A stretch of 64,000 nucleotides of DNA from Phymorhynchus buccinoides (Eukaryota > Mollusca > Gastropoda > Neogastropoda > Raphitomidae). Position 1 is the stretch's first letter; every line of letters starts with the position of its first letter. Shown here piece by piece: positions 12,501-26,600 of this stretch. The DNA lies in assembly GCA_017654935.2 (NCBI GenBank), contig CM065700.1, positions 51,061,927 to 51,125,926 of the forward strand, given 5' to 3'. A model generated the notes under the pieces. That model saw only the letters and a program-made list of their open reading frames with translations, was not told the origin of the DNA and did no database searches. A program made the position numbers and the translations under genes.

Positions 12501-15500
12501 AGTGTGAGGTGTTGTGTAGTGTGAGGTGTTGTGTAGTGTGAGGTGTGTTGTGTAGTGTGAGGTGTTGTGTAGTGTGAGGTGTTGTGTAGTGTGAGGTGTT
12601 GTGTAGTGTGAGGTGTTGTGTAGTGTGAGGTGTTGTGTAGTGTGAGGTGTTGTGTAGTGTGAGGTGTTGTGTAGTGTGAGGTGTTGTGTAGTGTGAGGTG
12701 TTGTGTAGTGTGAGGTGTTGTGTAGTGTGAGGTGTTGTGTAGTGTGAGGTGTTGTGTAGTGTGAGGTGTTGTGTAGTGTGAGGTGTTGTGTAGTGTGAGG
12801 TGTTGTGTAGTGTGAGGTGTTGTGTAGTGTGAGGTGTTGTGTAGTGTGAGGTGTGAGTGTAGTGTAGTGTGAGGTGTTGTGTAGTGTGAGGTGTTGTGTA
12901 GTGTGAGTGTGAGGTGTGTGTAGTGTGAGGTGTTGTGTAGTGTGAGGTGTTGTGTAGTGTGAGGTGTTGTGTAGTGTGAGGTGTTGTGTAGTGTGAGGTG
13001 TTGTGTAGTGTGAGGTGTTGTGTAGTGTGAGGTGTTGTGTAGTGTGTGTAGTGTGAGTGTGTGTAGTGTGTGTTGTGTAGTGTGAGGTGTTGTGTAGTGT
13101 GTGTAGTGTGAGGTGTTGTGTAGTGTGAGGTGTTGTGTAGTGTGAGGTGTTGTGTAGTGTGAGGTGTTGTGTAGTGTGAGGTGTTGTGTAGTGTGAGGTG
13201 TTGTGTAGTGTGAGGTGTTGTGTAGTGTGAGGTGTTGTGTAGTGTGAGGTGTTGTGTAGTGTGAGGTGTTGTGTGTGTGAGGTGTGTGTAGTGTGAGGTG
13301 TTGTGTAGTGTGAGGTGTTGTGTAGTGTGAGGTGTTGTGTAGTGTGAGGTGTTGTGTAGTGTGAGGTGTTGTGTAGTGTGAGTGTAGTGTAGTGTGAGGT
13401 GTTGTGTAGTGTGAGGTGTTGTGTAGTGTGAGGTGTTGTGTAGTGTGAGGTGTTGTGTAGTGTGAGGTGTTGTGTAGTGTAGTGTGAGGTGTTGTGTAGT
13501 GTGTGTGAGGTGTAGTGTAGTGTGAGGTGTTGTGTAGTGTGAGTGTGAGGTGTTGTGTAGTGTAGTGTGTAGTGTGAGGTGTTGTGTAGTGTGAGGTGTT
13601 GTGTAGTGTGAGGTGTTGTGTAGTGTGAGGTGTTGTGTAGTGTGAGGTGTTGTGTAGTGTGAGTGTGTGTTGTGTAGTGTAGGTGTTGTGTAGTGTGTTG
13701 TGTAGTGTGAGGTGTTGTGTAGTGTGAGGTGTTGTGTAGTGTGAGGTGTTGTGTAGTGTGAGGTGTTGTGTAGTGTGAGGTGTTGTGTAGTGTGGTGTTG
13801 TGTGTGTGAGGTGTTGTGTAGTGTGAGAGTGTAGTGTGAGGTGTTGTGTAGTGTGAGGTGTTGTGTAGTGTGAGGTGTTGTAGTGTGAGGTGTTGTGTAG
13901 TGTGAGGTGTTGTGTAGTGTGAGGTGTTGTGTAGTGTGAGGTGTTGTGTAGTGTGAGGTGTTGTGTAGTGTGAGGTGTTGTGTAGTGTGAGGTGTTGTGT
14001 AGTGTGAGGTGTTGTGTAGTGTGAGGTGTTGTGTAGTGTGAGGTGTGTGTAGTGTGAGGTGTTGTGTAGTGTGAGGTGTTGTGTAGTGTGAGGTGTTGTG
14101 TAGTGTGAGGTGTTGTGTAGTGTGAGGTGTTGTGTAGTGTGAGGTGTTGTGTAGTGTAGTGTGAGTGTGTGTGTGTAGTGTGAGGTGTTGTGTAGTGTGA
14201 GGTGTTGTGTAGTGTGAGGTGTTGTGTAGTGTGAGGTGTTGTGTAGTGTGAGGTGTTGTGTAGTGTAGTGTGAGGTGTTGTGTAGTGTGAGGTGTTGTGT
14301 AGTGTGAGGTGTTGTGTAGTGTGAGGTGTTGTGTAGTGTGAGGTGTTGTGTAGTGTGAGGTGTTGTGTAGTGTGAGGTGTTGTGTAGTGTGAGGTGAGGT
14401 GTAGTGTAGTGTGAGGTGTTGTGTAGTGTGAGGTGTTGTGTAGTGTGAGGTGTTGTGTAGTGTGAGGTGTTGTGTAGTGTGAGGTGTTGTGTAGTGTGAG
14501 GTGTAGTGTGTGTGAGGTGTTGTGTAGTGTGAGGTGTTGTGTAGTGTGAGGTGTTGTGTAGTGTGAGTGTAGTGTGTGTAGTGTAGTGTGAGGTGTTGTG
14601 TAGTGTGAGGTGTTGTGTAGTGTGAGGTGTTGTGTAGTGTGAGGTGTTGTGTAGTGTGAGAGGTGTTGTGTAGTGTGTGTAGGTGTTGTGTGTAGTGTGA
14701 GGTGTTGTGTAGTGTGAGGTGTTGTGTAGTGTGAGGTGTTGTGTAGTGTGAGGTGTTGTGTAGTGTGAGGTGTTGTGTAGTGTGAGGTGTTGTGTAGTGT
14801 GAGGTGTTGTGTAGTGTGAGGTGTAGTGTAGTGTGAGGTGTTGTGTAGTGTGAGGTGTTGTGTAGTGTGAGGTGTTGTGTAGTGTGAGGTGCTTTGTAGT
14901 GTGAGGTGTTGTGTAGTGTGAGGTGTTGTGTAGTGTGAGGTGTGTGTAGTGTGAGGTGTTGTGTAGTGTGAGGTGTTGTGTAGTGTGAGGTGTTGTGTAG
15001 TGTGAGGTGTTGTGTAGTGTGAGGTGTTGTGTAGTGTGAGGTGTTGTGTAGTGTGAGGTGTTGTGTAGTGTGAGGTGTTGTGTAGTGTGAGGTGTTGTGT
15101 AGTGTGAGGTGTTGTGTAGTGTGAGGTGTTGTGTAGTGTGAGGTGTTGTGTAGTGTGAGGTGTTGTGTAGTGTGAGGTGTTGTGTAGTGTGAGGTGTTGT
15201 GTAGTGTGTTGTGTAGTGTGAGGTGTTGTGTAGTGTGAGGTGTTGTGTAGTGTGAGGTGTGTGTGTAGTGTGAGGTGTTGTGTAGTGTGAGGTGTTGTGT
15301 AGTGTGAGGTGTTGTGTAGTGTGAGGTGTTGTGTAGTGTGAGGTGTTGTGTAGTGTGAGGTGTTGTGTAGTGTGAGGTGTTGTGTAGTGTGAGGTGTTGT
15401 GTAGTGTGAGGTGTTGTGTAGTGTGAGGTGTTGTGTAGTGAGGTGTTGTGTAGTGTGAGGTGTGTGTAGTGTGAGGTGTTGTGTAGTGTGAGGTGTTGTG

Positions 15501-18500
15501 TAGTGTGAGGTGAGGTGTAGTGTGTGTAGTGAGTGAGTGTGTGTTGTGTAGTGTGAGGTGTTGTGTAGTGTGTAGTGTGAGGTGTGTGTGTAGTGTGAGG
15601 TGTTGTGTAGTGTGAGGTGTTGTGTAGTGTGAGGTGTTGTGTAGTGTGAGGTGTTGTGTAGTGTGAGGTGTTGTGTAGTGTGAGGTGTTGTGTAGTGTGT
15701 AGTGTGAGGTGTTGTGTAGTGTGAGGTGTTGTGTAGTGTGAGGTGTTGTGTAGTGTGAGGTGTTGTGTAGTGTGAGGTGTTGTGTAGTGTGAGGTGTTGT
15801 GTAGTGTGAGTGTGAGTGTGAGGTGTTGTGTAGTGTGAGGTGTTGTGTAGTGTGAGGTGTTGTGTAGTGTGAGGTGTTGTGTAGTGTGAGGTGTTGTGTA
15901 GTGTGAGGTGTTGTGTAGTGTGAGGTGTTGTGTAGTGTGAGGTGTTGTGTAGTGTGAGGTGTTGTGTAGTGTGAGTGTGAGGTGTTGTGTAGTGTGAGGT
16001 GTTGTGTAGTGTGAGGTGAGGTGTAGTGTGTAGTGTGTGTGAGGTGTTGTGTAGTGTGAGGTGTTGTGTAGTGTGAGGTGTTGTGTAGTGTGAGGTGTAG
16101 TGTAGTGTGAGGTGTTGTGTAGTGTGAGGTGTAGTGTGAGGTGTGTGTAGTGTGTGTGTGTAGTGTGAGGTGTTGTGTAGTGTGAGGTGTTGTGTAGTGT
16201 GAGGTGTTGTGTAGTGTGAGGTGTGTTGTGTAGTGTGAGGTGTTGTGTAGTGTGAGGTGTTGTTGTGTAGTGTGAGGTGTTGTGTAGTGTGAGGTGTTGT
16301 GTGTGTAGTGTGAGGTGTTGTGTAGTGTGAGGTGTTGTGTAGTGTGAGGTGTTGTGTAGTGTGAGGTGTTGTGTAGTGTGAGGTGTTGTGTAGTGTGAGG
16401 TGTTGTGTAGTGTGAGGTGTTGTGTAGTGTGAGGTGTTGTGTAGTGTGAGGTGTTGTGTAGTGTGAGGTGTTGTGTAGTGTGAGGTGTTGTGTAGTGTGA
16501 GGTGTTGTGTAGTGTGAGGTGTTGTGTAGTGTGAGGTGTTGTGTAGTGTGAGGTGTTGTGTAGTGTGAGGTGTTGTGTAGTGTGAGGTGTTGTGTAGTGT
16601 GAGGTGTTGTGTAGTGTGAGGTGTTGTGTAGTGTGAGGTGTTGTGTAGTGTGAGGTGTTGTGTAGTGTGAGGTGTTGTGTAGTGTGAGGTGTTGTAGTGT
16701 GAGGTGTTGTGTAGTGTGAGGTGTTGTGTAGTGTGAGGTGTTGTGTAGTGTGAGGTGTTGTGTAGTGTGAGGTGTTGTGTAGTGTGAGGTGTTGTGTAGT
16801 GTGAGGTGTTGTGTAGTGTGAGGTGTTGTGTAGTGTGAGGTGTTGTGTAGTGTAGTGTAGTGTGAGGTGTTGTGTAGTGTAGTGTGAGGTGTGTGTAGTG
16901 TGAGGTGTTGTGTAGTGTGAGGTGTTGTGTAGTGTGAGGTGTTGTGTAGTGTGAGGTGTTGTGTAGTGTGAGGTGTAGTGTAGTGTGAGGTGTTGTGTAG
17001 TGTGAGGTGTTGTGTAGTGTGAGGTGTTGTGTAGTGTGAGGTGTTGTGTAGTGTGAGGTGTTGTGTAGTGTGAGGTGTTGTGTAGTGTGAGGTGTTGTGT
17101 AGTGTGAGGTGTGTGTAGTGTAGTGTGAGGTGTTGTGTAGTGTGAGGTGTGTGTGAGGTGTTGTGTGTGTGTGTGGTGTGTGTAGTGTGAGGTGTTGTGT
17201 AGTGTGTGTGTGTGTGTAGTGTGTGTGAGGTGTTGTGTAGTGTGAGGTGTTGTGTAGTGTGAGGTGTTGTGTAGTGTGAGGTGTTGTGTAGTGTGAGGTG
17301 TTGTGTAGTGTGAGGTGTTGTGTAGTGTGAGGTGTTGTGTAGTGTGAGGTGTTGTGTAGTGTGAGGTGTGAGTGTGTGAGTGTAGTGTGAGGTGTGTGTG
17401 TAGTGTGAGGTGTTGTGTAGTGTGAGGTGTGTAGTGTGAGGTGTTGTGTAGTGTGAGGTGTTGTGTAGTGTGAGGTGTTGTGTAGTGTGAGTGTTGTGTA
17501 GTGTGTGTTGTGTAGTGTAGTGTGTGTAGTGTGAGGTGTGTGTGATGTGAGGTGTAGTGTGAGGTGTTGTGTAGTGTGAGGTGTTGTGTAGTGTGAGGTG
17601 TTGTGTAGTGTGAGGTGTTGTGTAGTGTGAGGTGTTGTGTAGTGTGAGGTGTGTGTAGTGTGAGGTGTTGTGTAGTGTGAGGTGTTGTGTAGTGTGAGGT
17701 GTTGTGTAGTGTGAGGTGTTGTGTAGTGTGAGGTGTTGTGTAGTGTGAGGTGTTGTGTAGTGTGAGGTGTGTGAGTGTGTGAGGTGTTGTGTAGTGTGAG
17801 GTGTTGTGTAGTGTGAGGTGTTGTGTAGTGTGAGGTGTTGTGTAGTGTGAGGTGTTGTGTAGTGTGTTGTGTAGTGTGTGTGAGGTGTTGTGTAGTGTGA
17901 GGTGTTGTGTAGTGTGAGGTGTTGTGTAGTGTGAGGTGTTGTGTAGTGTGTGTTGTGTAGTGTGAGGTGTTGTGTAGTGTGAGGTGTTGTGTAGTGTGAG
18001 GTGTTGTGTAGTGTGAGGTGTTGTGTAGTGTGAGGTGTTGTGTAGTGTGAGTGAGGTGTTGTGTAGTGTGAGGTGTTGTGTAGTGTGAGGTGTTGTGTAG
18101 TGTGAGGTGTTGTGTAGTGTGAGGTGTTGTGTAGTGTGAGGTGTTGTGTAGTGTGAGTGTGTTGTGTAGTGTGAGGTGTTGTGTAGTGTGAGGTGTTGTG
18201 TAGTGTGAGGTGTTGTGTAGTGTGAGGTGTTGTGTAGTGTGAGGTGTTGTGTAGTGTGAGGTGTTGTGTAGTGTGAGGTGTTGTGTAGTGTGAGGTGTTG
18301 TGTAGTGTGAGTGTGTGTAGTGTGTGTTGTGTAGTGTGAGGTGTTGTGTAGTGTGAGGTGTTGTGTAGTGTGAGGTGTGTAGTGTGAGGTGTTGTGTAGT
18401 GTGAGGTGTTGTGTAGTGTGTGTAGTGTGAGGTGTGTGTAGTGTGAGGTGTTGTGTAGTGTGAGGTGTTGTGTAGTGTGAGGTGTTGTGTAGTGTGAGGT

Positions 18501-21500
18501 GTTGTGTAGTGTGTGAGTGTGAGGTGTTGTGTAGTGTGAGGTGTTGTGTAGTGTGAGGTGTTGTGTAGTGTGAGGTTGTGTAGTGTGAGGTGTGTGTAGT
18601 GTGAGGTGTTGTGTAGTGTGAGGTGTTGTGTAGTGTGAGGTGTTTGTAGTGTGAGGTGTTGTGTAGTGTGAGGTGTTGTGTAGTGTGAGGTGTTGTAGTG
18701 TGAGGTGTTGTGTAGTGTGAGGTGTTGTGTAGTGTGAGGTGTTGTGTAGTGTGAGGTGTGTGTGAGGTGTGTGTAGTGTGAGGTGTTGTGTAGTGTGAGG
18801 TGTTGTGTAGTGTGAGGTGTTGTGTAGTGTGAGGTGTTGTGTAGTGTAGTGTGAGGTGTTGTGTAGTGTGAGGTGTTGTGTAGTGTGAGGTGTGTGTAGT
18901 GTGTTGTGTAGTGTGAGGTGTTGTGTAGTGTGAGGTGTTGTGTAGTGTGAGGTGTTGTGTAGTGTGAGGTGTGTGTAGTGTGTTGTGTGTGAGGTGTTGT
19001 GTAGTGTGAGGTGTTGTGTAGTGTGAGGTGTTGTGTAGTGTGAGGTGTTGTGTAGTGTGAGGTGTTGTGTAGTGTGAGGTGTTGTGTAGTGTGAGGTGTT
19101 GTGTGTGAGTGTGAGGTGTGTGTGTAGTGTGAGGTGTTGTGTAGTGTGAGGTGTGTGTAGTGTGAGGTGTTGTGTAGTGTGAGGTGTGTGTAGTGTGAGG
19201 TGTTGTGTAGTGTGTAGGTGTTGTGTAGTGTGAGTGTGAGGTGTTGTGTAGTGTGAGGTGTTGTGTAGTGTGAGGTGTTGTGTAGTGTGTGTTGTGTAGT
19301 GTGTTGTGTAGTGTGTGTTGTGTAGTGTGAGGTGTTGTGTAGTGTGAGGTGTTGTGTGTGAGTGTGAGTGTAGTGTGTAGGTGTGTAGTGTGAGGTGTGT
19401 AGTGTGAGGTGTTGTGTAGTGTGAGGTGTTGTGTAGTGTGAGGTGTTGTGTAGTGTGAGGTGTTGTGTAGTGTGAGGTGTTGTGTAGTGTAGGTGTGTGT
19501 AGTGTGAGTGTAGTGTAGTGTGAGGTGTTGTGTAGTGTGAGGTGTTGTGTAGTGTGAGGTGTTGTGTAGTGTGAGGTGTTGTGTAGTGTGAGGTGTTGTG
19601 AGTGTGAGGTGTGTGTAGTGTGAGGTGTTGTGTAGTGTGAGTGTGTTGTGTAGTGTGAGGTGTTGTGTAGTGTGAGTGTGAGGTGTTGTGTAGTGTGAGG
19701 TGTGTGTAGTGTGAGGTGTTGTGTAGTGTGAGGTGTTGTGTAGTGTGAGTGTTGTGTAGTGTGAGGTGTAGTGTAGTGTGAGGTGTTGTGTAGTGTGAGG
19801 TGTTGTGTAGTGTGAGGTGTGTGTGTGTGTTGTGTAGTGTGAGGTGTTGTAGTAGTGAGGTGTTGTGTAGTGTGAGGTGTTGTGTAGTGTGAGGTGTTGT
19901 GTAGTGTGAGGTGTGTGTAGTGTGAGGTGTGTGTAGTGTAGTGTGAGGTGTGTGAGGTGTAGTGTGAGGTGTGTGTTGTGTAGTGTGAGGTGCTGTGTGT
20001 AGTGTGAGGTGCTGTGTAGTGTAGTGTGAGGTGTTGTGTAGTGTGAGGTGTGTGTAGGTGAGGTGTTGTGTAGTGTGAGGTGTTGTGTAGTGTGAGGTGT
20101 GTGTGAGGTGTGTGTGTGTGAGGTGTTGTGTAGTGTGAGGTGAGGTGTGTGTAGTGTGAGGTGTGTGTAGTGTGAGGTGTTGTGTAGTGTGAGGTGTTGT
20201 GTAGTGTGAGGTGTGTGTGTAGTGTGTGTAGTGTGAGGTGTGTGTGTAGTGTGAGGTGGTGTTGTGTAGTGTGAGGTGTTGTGTAGTGTGAGGTGTTGTG
20301 TAGTGTGAGGTGCTGTGTAGTGTAGTGTGAGGTGTTGTGTAGTGTGAGGTGTTGTGTAGTGTGAGGTGCTGTATAGTGTGAGGTGTTGTGTAGTGTTAGG
20401 TTCTGTGTAGTGTGAGGTGCTGTGTAGTCACCCTCTGTGACACAGACTTCTCTCTGTAATTGTTGAACTTTATTGGTGGAGATTGTGATTGGTTTGCACT
20501 GACTAGCCCCTAGTAATTGTTGCACTGACTAGCCTCTAGTAATTGTTGTACTGACTAGCCTCTAGTAATTGTTGCCCTGACTAGCCCCTAGTAATTGTTG
20601 TACTGACTAACCTCTAGTAATTGTTGCCCTGACTAGCCCCTAGTAATTGTTGCACTGACTAGCACCTAGTAATTGTTGCACTGACTAGCCTCTAGTAATT
20701 GTTGCACTGACTAGCCCCTAGTAATTGTTGCACTGACTAGCACCTAGTAATTGTTGCACTGACTAGCCCCTAGTAATTGTTGCACTGACTAGCCCCTAGT
20801 AATTGTTGAACTGACTAGCCTCTAGTAATTGTTGCACTGACTAGCCTCTAGTAATTGTTGAACTGACTAGCCTCTAGTAATTGTTGCACTGACTAGCACC
20901 TAGTAATTGTTGCCCTGACTAGCCCCTAGTAATTGTTGCACTGACTAGCCCCTAGTAATTGTTGCCCTGACTAGCCTCTAGTAATTGTTGCCCTGACTAG
21001 CATCTAGTAATTGTTGAACTGACTAGCCCCTAGTAATTGTTGCCCTGACTAGCCCCTAGTAATTGTTGCACTGACTAGCCCCTAGTAATTGTTGCCCTGA
21101 CTAGCCTCTAGTAATTGTTGAACTGACTAGCCTCTAGTAATTGTTGAACTGACTAGCCTCTAGTAATTGTTGAACTGACTAGCCCCTAGTAATTGTTGCA
21201 CTGACTAGCCCCTAGTAATTGTTGAACTGACTAGCCCCTAGTAATTGTTGAACTGACTAGCACCTAGTAATTGTTGCCCTGACTAGCCCCTAGTAATTGT
21301 TGCCCTGACTAGCCCCTAGTAATTGTTGCCCTGACTAGCCCCTAGTAATTGTTGCACTGACTAGCCCCTAGTAATTGTTGCCCTGACTAGCCCCTAGTAA
21401 TTGTTGCACTGACTAGCACCTAGTAATTGTTGCACTGACTAGCCTCTAGTAATTGTTGCCCTGACTAGCCCCTAGTAATTGTTGCCCTGACTAGCACCTA

Positions 21501-23571
21501 GTAATTGTTGAACTGACTAGCACCTAGTAATTGTTGAACTGACTAGCACCTAGTAATTGTTGCACTGACTAGCCTCTAGTAATTGTTGAACTGACTAGCA
21601 CCTAGTAATTGTTGCACTGACTAGCCTCTAGTAATTGTTGCCCTGACTAGCACCTAGTAATTGTTGAACTGACTAGCCCCTAGTAATTGTTGAACTGACT
21701 AGCACCTAGTAATTGTTGCCCTGACTAGCCTCTAGTAATTGTTGCCCTGACTAGCCCCTAGTAATTGTTGAACTGACTAGCCCCTAGTAATTGTTGCCCT
21801 GACTAGCACCTAGTAATTGTTGCCCAGACTAGCCCCTAGTAATTGTTGCCCTGACTAGCCCCTAGTAATTGTTGCCCTGACTAGCCTCTAGTAATTGTTG
21901 AACTGACTAGCCCCTAGTAATTGTTGAACTGACTAGCCCCTAGTAATTGTTGAACTGACTAGCCCCTAGTAATTGTTGAACTGACTAGCCCCTAGTAATT
22001 GTTGCCCTGACTAGCCCCTAGTAATTGTTGCCCTGACTAGCCCCTAGTAATTGTTGCCCTGACTAGCCCCTAGTAATTGTTGCCCTGACTAGCCTCTAGT
22101 AATTGTTGAACTGACTAGCCTCTAGTAATTGTTGCCCTGACTAGCCTCTAGTAATTGTTGAACTGACTAGCACCTAGTAATTGTTGCCCTGACTAGCCCC
22201 TAGTAATTGTTGCCCTGACTAGCCTCTAGTAATTGTTGCCCTGACTAGCCCCTAGTAATTGTTGCCCTGACTAGCCCCTAGTAATTGTTGCCCTGACTAG
22301 CCTCTAGTAATTGTTGCCCTGACTAGCCCCTAGTAATTGTTGCACTGACTAGCCTCTAGTAATTGTTGCCCTGACTAGCACCTAGTAATTGTTGCACTGA
22401 CTAGCCTCTAGTAATTGTTGCCCTGACTAGCACCTAGTAATTGTTGAACTGACTAGCCTCTAGTAATTGTTGCCCTGACTAGCCCCTAGTAATTGTTGCA
22501 CTGACTAGCCTCTAGTAATTGTTGCCCTGACTAGCACCTAGTAATTGTTGCACTGACTAGCCCCTAGTAATTGTTGCACTGACTAGCACCTAGTAATTGT
22601 TGAACTGACTAGCCCCTAGTAATTGTTGAACTGACTAGCCTCTAGTAATTGTTGAACTGACTAGCCTCTAGTAATTGTTGCCCTGACTAGCCCCTAGTAA
22701 TTGTTGCACTGACTAGCCTCTAGTAATTGTTGCCCTGACTAGCACCTAGTAATTGTTGCACTGACTAGCCTCTAGTAATTGTTGCCCTGACTAGCCCCTA
22801 GTAATTGTTGAACTGACTAGCCCCTAGTAATTGTTACACTGACTAGCCTCTAGTAATTGTTGCCCTGACTAGCATCTAGTAATTGTTGAACTGACTAGCC
22901 CCTAGTAATTGTTGCCCTGACTAGCCTCTAGTAATTGTTGCCCTGACTAGCCCCTAGTAATTGTTGAACTGACTAGCCCCTAGTAATTGTTACACTGACT
23001 AGCCTCTAGTAATTGTTGCCCTGACTAGCCCCTAGTAATTGTTGCCCTGACTAGCCCCTAGTAATTGTTGTACTGACTAGCACCTAGTAATTGTTGAACT
23101 GACTAGCCTCGAGTAATTGTTGCCCTGACTAGCCCCTAGTAATTGTTGCACTGACTAGCCGCTAGTAATTGTTGAACTGACTAGCCTCTAGTAATTGTTG
23201 CCCTGACTAGCCCCTAGTCAAGTCAAGTCAAGTCAAGTCAAAATTATATTTAATGACGATAAAAGAGTAAGCTACAAGCTTTTTTTCATCCTGTCGTCAT
23301 GAAAAGAAAAAACATACTGAATCAATAAAATGTAAAGATCAACAATGAAACTTGGCGTACGGAACCAAAGCACAATGAACAAATATCAAAAACAAAACAT
23401 ACATAAATCATGACTAGTAAATGCATTATGTACAAAACATAAATATAAATACAATCATACTTTGAAAGGGAGAGAGCAAGAGGTGGGACAAGACACAAGG
23501 ATTGAGACATAGACGCTGATAGAGACATCGTAAAGAAGAGAAAAATAAAAAAAGGAGCCTGATAGAGTGTG

Positions 23572-23620
<49 letters not shown>

Positions 23621-26600
23621 GCGGACGTGAAAAAAAATCTAACTTACAAAATTAATGCGGAGAGAACCCGAAAAATCACTCAGGTGTAAAGCGAAAACAT
23701 AAATGAGACAGGTCACTAGAATTCACCCTCCCCCCTTCAAATGGAAAATAACACATATAAAACACATAGCATTGACCCACAAAGCCCTCATGTTAAAAAA
23801 CATAATTGATTAGTTTACAGGGTGCCAGTAAGGAACATCACAGATAAATGGAATATAGTATGTAAATACGACCCACAAGGCCTTTATTTTGACAAGAAGC
23901 GTTGGTTATTTTACAAGGCTTCAATCATAGTTTTTTTAAGTGCCTTTTTAAAAGCTTGTCTTGAAGGACACAATTTTAAAGAAGAGGATAGATTATTCCA
24001 TGCTGTACCCCCTGAGTAAACAAAACTAGACTTGTATAAATTATTTCGGGGTCTGGGAAAGGAGAGTGAATGAGTATGTCGATTTGGGTTGATGGTAAAA
24101 CTGTCAATAATTTTCTTAGGAGCGACTCCATTCACCATGTTGTACATGCAAAGGCATTTGTTAAAATGTAGCCTGTCTTTTAGTGGTAAAATATTTAATG
24201 TTTTGTATTCATTAGCCGTGAAGGTGTTGGATTTTAACAGAACTAATTTTATAGCTCGTTTATGCAAACGACTTATGTGTTTCATGTTGGTTTCACTGGT
24301 ACTGTCCCAAAGAGTAGATGCATAATTTATAAGAGATAAGATGTGAGCATAGAAGAACAACTTTCGCGAGTGGAGATTAAAAAACTTTTATTTTTGCAAG
24401 CTGATATATCCTTTTTGAAATTCGTTTGCCAAGATAACAAAATAATATGATCAGACCATAATAAATCATTATCGACAGTAACGCCTAAGACGTTATGTGA
24501 TGTCACTTCTTCTATCTTTTGATCTTGAATGTATAAAGGTGGGAATGGAGAGCTCATTTTCTGTCTTTTTTGTCGTGTAGCGACATACATGCATTTTGTT
24601 TTAGTAGCATTTAATGCCATATGGTTCTTTTTAGTCCATGTCATTAATTTATCGACATTGTTCTGGAGATCACTGACCAAATTATTGGGGTTACCATTAC
24701 AGGAGTGTAATGCAAACATTTCAGAAGAGCAATGTAAATGCAGTGGCAAGTCATTGATATATAGGGAAAACAAGAGAGGTCCTAATACTGAGCCCTGAGG
24801 AACACCAAACTTAATTGGGAGTAGTGCTGATCTTTTTGATCCGACTTCGACAAGCTGATGACGATTGCTAAGAAAGGAGGTAAGGAATATTAGGGCTTGA
24901 TCGGTCATTTTGTAAAGTTTGAGTTTTCTTACTAACAGGGAATGATTAATAACATCGAATGCCTTGGCAAAGTCAATGAAAAGAATTCCAGTAAAATCAT
25001 TATTGTTAATATTAGAAAGACATCTATCAATAAGCTGAATGAGGGACGTGTGACACGAGTGATTTTCACGAAAACCTGACTGGTTTTCATGAAGTAGGTT
25101 ATATTGGTTTAAATGCTTACACAAATGGAATTTTACGTGTTTTTCAAGTGGTTTGGACAGAAGTGATAATACAGAAATAGGGCGATAGTTAGAGGGACTG
25201 GCACGATCACCTGATTTGTAGAAAGGTATAACTTTAGCTAGTTTGAAATTTTTAGGAAACTGACCCTTATCTATGCACAGATTATAAATATATGTAAGTG
25301 TGTCAGCAATAGCAGGTGCTGTTAGTTTTATAATTTTGCCATCGATTCCATCTAAATCCCTGGATCCTGATTGTTTTAAGCTCATTAGACTGTTCAGTGT
25401 CTCATTTACGGATATGGGAGGTATGTTAAAGGGTACGGAAATGTTCTTTAAACGACAGTAATCATTAAGAAGTTGAAGGTCATTTTCATCAGTTTTGTCA
25501 TCGGCAATCAGCTTCTCGGCAACACTTGCAAAGTGTGAGTTTAAGTCCTCAGGTAACAGATCTTTAATAAGGTTATGGGCGTTATCACTGGGATTTTTAT
25601 TAGTTAAAAGGTTAATAGCTTTCCATATTGTATTATAGTCTTTAGATGAAGTTACCAAGTTTTGAAAATATTTTTTTATTGCCTTTCGTTTCATGGAGTT
25701 TACTTTGTTCCTTTGTTTTTGGAATGCTTGTTTGTCATTTGAGTTTAGTAAATTGTCTCTTTTATATCCTTCTATGTCTATGTCGTTTTCTATCCAAGGG
25801 GGTTTGGGAACGTGCTTAACTCTTTTTTTCACTAATGGGGCGTGTCTGTTGTATATTTCTTGAAATCTATTAATCCAGAACTCTGTCGCTTCTTCGGGGT
25901 CCCTAATCTGATAGACATAATTTAAATCGGAGTTAACTAAATCTTCTAGAAACGAATTGTGATCAAAATGCCTAAAACACCTGTAAAATATTTCTTTATG
26001 GCCGGACTTCAGGATTTTTATGCCTTTTTTCTTCCAAGTTAAACAAACGGAGGAATGGTCACTACAACAGGTTTGTACAGAGCATATTTCTGTTATATTC
26101 GCTTTAGAGTTTACATATATGTGGTCAATTAAAGTTTTGGAATGTTCATTAATGCGTGTTGGAACATCAATTATTTGATCCAAGCCATACATTGTATACA
26201 TTTGATTCCATTTATTTCCAGGGATTGTTAGATCAATATTAAAATCGCCTAGTAGGATGATTTCCTTTGATTCTAAGATTGCTGCATCCATCATTGAATT
26301 GAATCTGTCGTACCAGTCAACTTTTTCTGCGGGGTTTCTGTAAAGGAATCCTATCATAATGGGTGTACAATGCTTCAGACTTATTTCAACCCAAATCGAC
26401 TCTACATTATAATTTTCTAAATTAGTTATTCTTTTGAGAGTTAGGGAACGAGTGCAGTACAAAAGTAAACCTGTTGAACGCGGTGCATTGGGGTCTAATC
26501 GAATCATGTTATAGTAAGGCATAGACACGTGAGAATCGGGAATTACATCAGTTAACCAGGACTCGGCTATACAAAATAAATGAAAGTGTTTACCATTGTT

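Noticed and set aside
9666..20525. A 3,619-residue minus-strand open frame of His/Thr/Leu/Tyr/Ser repeats
   Set aside because: It is the complement of the 17-bp array, whose unit lacks stop codons in every frame. There is no non-repeat domain, unit lengths vary without regard to frame, and it starts and ends just outside the array.
20496..23217. Possible CRISPR-like array
   Set aside because: The repeats are contiguous with no unique spacers, and the context is a eukaryotic intron. It is a minisatellite.
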